This document shows, in pieces, positions 61,461-64,000 of a stretch of 64,000 nt of DNA. A program made the translations under genes and the position numbers. The first letter of the stretch is position 1. Each line of letters starts with the position of its first letter. The stretch lies in NCBI RefSeq assembly GCF_002355655.1, contig NZ_AP017569.1, forward strand, positions 186,001 to 250,000, in the 5' to 3' direction. The notes under the pieces were generated by a model. It was not told where the DNA came from and ran no database searches. It saw only the letters and a list, made by a program, of their open reading frames with translations. The stretch is from Halorubrum trapanicum. GTDB taxonomy: Archaea; Halobacteriota; Halobacteria; Halobacteriales; Haloferacaceae.

Positions 61461-61925
61461 TCACCGCACCGAGCGCCGACGCAGTCCCGCCCCCAGCGCG
61501 AACGCCGCGCTCCCGAGCGTGAGCGCGACCAGGAGCGCGACGATCGGCCCGATCCGAAGCCCGGTCAGCAGTTCGGCGCGAGGACGCAGCGCGACGATCG
61601 ACGGGCGCGGGACCGCGTAGCCGCCGTCGCCGAGCGTATCGCCGCGGACGAGCGCCGCGAGCGGCGGGACGACGAAGATCCAGACGGTCGCGAGAAACGA
61701 CGCTCCCCACCCCGCGACGAGGCCGCCGCGGTGGCGGCCGGCGTACCCGGCGCCCGCGAGGCCGACCGCGACGAGGGCGGCCCAGATCGGGTACCGCCCG
61801 GTGGTCCGTATCGGCTCCCACGGGAGGGCGACGAGGAGCGACGCGGCGACGAACGCGGCCGCGACGGCGCCGAGCGCGCGCTTCGGGGACCGGCCGGTGC
61901 CGAGGAGGAGGGCTCGCGAGACCAT
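61461..61925 (-). CDS. Small integral membrane protein of unknown function
   Basis: A 154-residue protein starting MVSRALLLGTGRSPKRALG, with four predicted helices (about residues 18-38, 48-65, 75-95 and 125-148). The basic C-terminus (LRRRSVR) should be cytoplasmic. There is no recognisable domain. It lies downstream of the DUF2070 gene on the same strand, 64 bases away, and could be co-transcribed with it. Confidence 0.6.
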   Translation of the reverse strand: MVSRALLLGTGRSPKRALGAVAAAFVAASLLVALPWEPIRTTGRYPIWAALVAVGLAGAGYAGRHRGGLVAGWGASFLATVWIFVVPPLAALVRGDTLGDGGYAVPRPSIVALRPRAELLTGLRIGPIVALLVALTLGSAAFALGAGLRRRSVR

Positions 61926-61989
61926 GGGGACGCGTCGACAGGAGCGCACAAAAAAGACGGGGGACCGCTCGCTCGGGAGCGACCCCGCC

Positions 61990-63762
61990 TCAGAAGAAGA
62001 GCCACAACACGAGCAGCACGTACAGCGTCACGAGCGAGATGAGCGTCAGCCGGATGAGGATGTTGACGCTGAACACGAGCCCGTTGTAGTCGTTCTTCAG
62101 CAGCTTCACCGGCTCCGTGCGGCGGCTCTCGAACCCGACCGTCGCGGGCGCGACGTCGTCGACGGCGCGGTCGACCGCGCGCTCGATGGCGTCGGTGTCG
62201 GACTCGCGCATGTTCGCCAGCTCGTGGATCGACGCGTGGGTGTCCGTCGAGAAGGGGATCACGGCGTCGAACTCGTCGCGGTACGCGTCGGCGGTCGCCC
62301 GCACGTCCGGGGTGAGCCCGTTCGTGTCGACGCCGATCCACAGCACTTCTTGGTCGCCGACGGACTCGACCATCGCCAGGGCATCCTGCCCGGTCCGCGT
62401 CAGGGCGAACCCGGCGGCGTAGTCGTCGGTGAGGGGTGCGTCGGCGAGCCGATCGCGGAAGTCGTCGAACGCGCGCTTGAGGCGGTCGGCCTCGGCGGAG
62501 CCGTACTGGATCTCGGCGTCGGGGCCGTTCTGGATGTCGTGTCTGTGCTGGTCGATCAAAAGCACGTCGTCGTGGTCGACGTCGCGCATGAACACGCCGG
62601 TGTCGTAGTCGTCGATCCCCTCGCCGTGGAGGACGATCACCTCCTTGTCGCCGATTCGACGGCCGTGGAATCGCACGTCCGCGTACCCCTCGCGCTCGCC
62701 GTACGACTCCGTGACGAGCCGCGACGCGCGCTCGGTCAGCTCCGGCTCGGCGACCGCGTCGAGGATCCGCTCCGCGTCAGCCGGGTTCGAGAGGTCCTCC
62801 TTGTGGGTACACGGGACGTGGAAGAAGAACCCGGCGTCGCCGTCCGAGGCCGCGCCGGTCCCGCCGTCGATCGCAGCGGCCTCGGTACCGCCGTCGGCGG
62901 CGGCCGCGGCCCCGGAGGGGTCGCGCCCCGCGACGTCCCCTCGACCCCCGTTCAGCGCGTCGATCAGGTTCCCGCTCAGCTGACCGCCGCCGAACCCCCC
63001 GAGCGGGCCGGGGTGGACCCACGGGGCCGCGACCGTGAGGCGGCTCCCGTTGTCGACGGCGAACGTCTCCACGGACGGTCGGGCCTCGACGCCCAGGTCG
63101 AGCGACTCGCGGTCGTTCCGGAGCAGTCCGGAGGTGAGCGCGAACGCCGAGACGTCGGTGTTGCTCTTGATCAGGTAGTCGACGACGAGGAGGACCAAGA
63201 CGAGGAACCCCGCCGCGATGAGCAGCGAGGCGAACGCGAACACGTGACGGTACGTCGAGAACCCGAACTCGCTGCCGCCCAGCGCGTAGAACGCCGCGAT
63301 GAGCAGTCCCGGCTCGACCAGCGAGGCGAGCAGGATCCGGTCGGAGCGGTCGATGCCCGTCGAGACGACGAGCACTAAGATGTTGACCAGGTACAGCGTG
63401 ATGAAGCTCAGCCAGATGATACTCCAGGCGTTCCCGACGTTGTTCGCGCCGGTGAGCACCAGCGCGTACACGAACAGGACGAACTGCGAGGTGAGCGCGA
63501 GGAAGTAGCTCCACGGCCGCGGGTAGCCGTCGAGGACGCGGGGGAACAGCTCCGCGGCGACGACGAACGGAACTAAGAAGATGAGGGCGGCCACCGGCAC
63601 GATCCGAGACGGGTCCGGCGCGAACGGCGTGAAGAGCCAGATTCCGCCGAACGTGCCGACGGCGTACACGGCGCTGAGCACGACGAGCGCGGCCGCCTGA
63701 ACCCTGAGGGGTGGGACCGAAAAAATGAACCGCTGGAAGGCGTCGACGTTGTCCGCGCCCAT
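61990..63762 (-). CDS. DUF2070 family membrane protein
   Basis: A 590-residue archaeal protein. Six or seven N-terminal helices (residues 15-200) are followed by a large soluble domain with VAAPWVHPGPLGGFGGGQL near residue 245, FHVPCTHKEDLSNP near residue 315, VVIVLHGEG-like KEVIVLHGEGIDDYDTG, LLIDQHRHDIQNGP near 402 and VIPFSTDTHASIH near residue 498. Two final helices (about 560-588) end the protein. The His/Asp clusters suggest a metal-dependent hydrolase, but none is proven. It includes a low-complexity Ala/Gly/Asp insert near 275-310. It starts directly after the stop of the glycosyltransferase upstream. Confidence 0.88.
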   Translation of the reverse strand: MGADNVDAFQRFIFSVPPLRVQAAALVVLSAVYAVGTFGGIWLFTPFAPDPSRIVPVAALIFLVPFVVAAELFPRVLDGYPRPWSYFLALTSQFVLFVYALVLTGANNVGNAWSIIWLSFITLYLVNILVLVVSTGIDRSDRILLASLVEPGLLIAAFYALGGSEFGFSTYRHVFAFASLLIAAGFLVLVLLVVDYLIKSNTDVSAFALTSGLLRNDRESLDLGVEARPSVETFAVDNGSRLTVAAPWVHPGPLGGFGGGQLSGNLIDALNGGRGDVAGRDPSGAAAAADGGTEAAAIDGGTGAASDGDAGFFFHVPCTHKEDLSNPADAERILDAVAEPELTERASRLVTESYGEREGYADVRFHGRRIGDKEVIVLHGEGIDDYDTGVFMRDVDHDDVLLIDQHRHDIQNGPDAEIQYGSAEADRLKRAFDDFRDRLADAPLTDDYAAGFALTRTGQDALAMVESVGDQEVLWIGVDTNGLTPDVRATADAYRDEFDAVIPFSTDTHASIHELANMRESDTDAIERAVDRAVDDVAPATVGFESRRTEPVKLLKNDYNGLVFSVNILIRLTLISLVTLYVLLVLWLFF

Positions 63763-64000
63763 CTACGCGGTCACCCCGTATATCGATTCGAGCTCGTCTA
63801 TCGTCTGTTCCACCGAGAACTGCTGGACGGCCGCGCGGGTGTCCCTGTCGCCGTCGAGGCAGTCGCGGACCGCGCGCTCCATGTCGTCGAGGTCGCCGAG
63901 CGCGAAGCGGGCCCCGTTCTCGGGGCCGATCGTCTCGTCGAACGGCGCCACGTCCGCGGCGGCCACCGGGGTGCCGCAGGCGTTCGCCTCCAGCGTCGAG
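63763..64000 (-). CDS. Glycosyltransferase family 4 protein (partial, C-terminal end)
   Basis: The last 78 residues of a gene cut by the right edge. STLEANACGTPVAAADVAPFDETIGPENGARFALGDLDDMERAV is the C-terminal region of GT4 enzymes; the EANACGTPVAA segment is part of the EX7E sugar-nucleotide site. The stop (63763-63765) immediately precedes the DUF2070 start, so the genes form one transcription unit. Confidence 0.8.
   Translation of the reverse strand, partial: STLEANACGTPVAAADVAPFDETIGPENGARFALGDLDDMERAVRDCLDGDRDTRAAVQQFSVEQTIDELESIYGVTA

Overview
The window is a stretch of chromosome from a halophilic archaeon of the class Halobacteria, most like Halorubrum. The DNA is very GC-rich with strong G/C preference at third codon positions, and the proteins are highly acidic. 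Promoters are AT-rich boxes about 25-30 bases before the start codon (leaderless style). The gene content is archaeal: L39e, L31e and L20e ribosomal proteins, IF-6, prefoldin alpha, TFS, RNase P proteins, a proteasome alpha subunit and the termination RNase aCPSF1/FttA. Genus-level placement is inferred from composition only.

Layout. 1-3516: acyl-CoA synthetase, peroxiredoxin, TatA and tRNA-Arg(CCT), followed by partial copies of the tRNA 3' end. 3517-15604: a DUF1405 membrane protein, then a type IV pilus-like locus (PilB ATPase, PilC platform and five tightly coupled pilin-like proteins), with a sixth, larger pilin-like protein converging on it. 15760-24158: AlaX editing protein, TFS, two unknown proteins, methylglyoxal synthase, an oxidase-I/NnrS-like membrane protein, and the hydantoinase/oxoprolinase pair HyuA-HyuB. 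24152-24851: a hairpin-rich repeat element (copy A). 24852-34930: aCPSF1, an SDR, an RNase P-methyltransferase-RNase P-proteasome operon, DUF6498 and DUF357 proteins, an M20 peptidase, and the L39e-L31e-IF-6 operon. 35006-38688: a two-gene ABC exporter and the L20e-prefoldin-FtsY operon. 38802-45469: a PAP2 pseudogene and a BMP-type (nucleoside-like) ABC importer with its TrmB regulator. 45645-54417: a tyrosine recombinase with DUF5805, a HisG-like protein, a long coiled-coil protein, an MBL-fold hydrolase, and an APC permease flanked by two TrkA-type proteins. 54448-57464: a complete proline operon (proC-proB-proA). 57553-60672: an envelope cluster (GT4, AlkP-superfamily protein, AglD-like membrane protein). 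60826-61270: copy B of the repeat element, on the minus strand. 61461-64000: a small membrane protein, a DUF2070 protein and the end of another glycosyltransferase.

The most unusual content is the pair of intergenic elements (24152-24790 and 60826-61270). They share a conserved core, a trinucleotide-loop GC hairpin, a long-range stem whose sequence differs between the copies but stays perfectly paired, copy-specific sets of perfect hairpins with 3-base loops, and an array of TTTATAA boxes. Together these suggest a structured RNA gene or a non-autonomous mobile element family that I cannot match to anything described.

Other points of interest are the six pilin-like proteins with a common (D/E)-R-(A/G)-(Q/V) signature before the hydrophobic helix, a non-canonical HisG paralogue, tRNA-Arg 3'-end duplications, and repeated in-frame acidic tandem repeats. 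No CRISPR array, rRNA or intact insertion sequence was seen.
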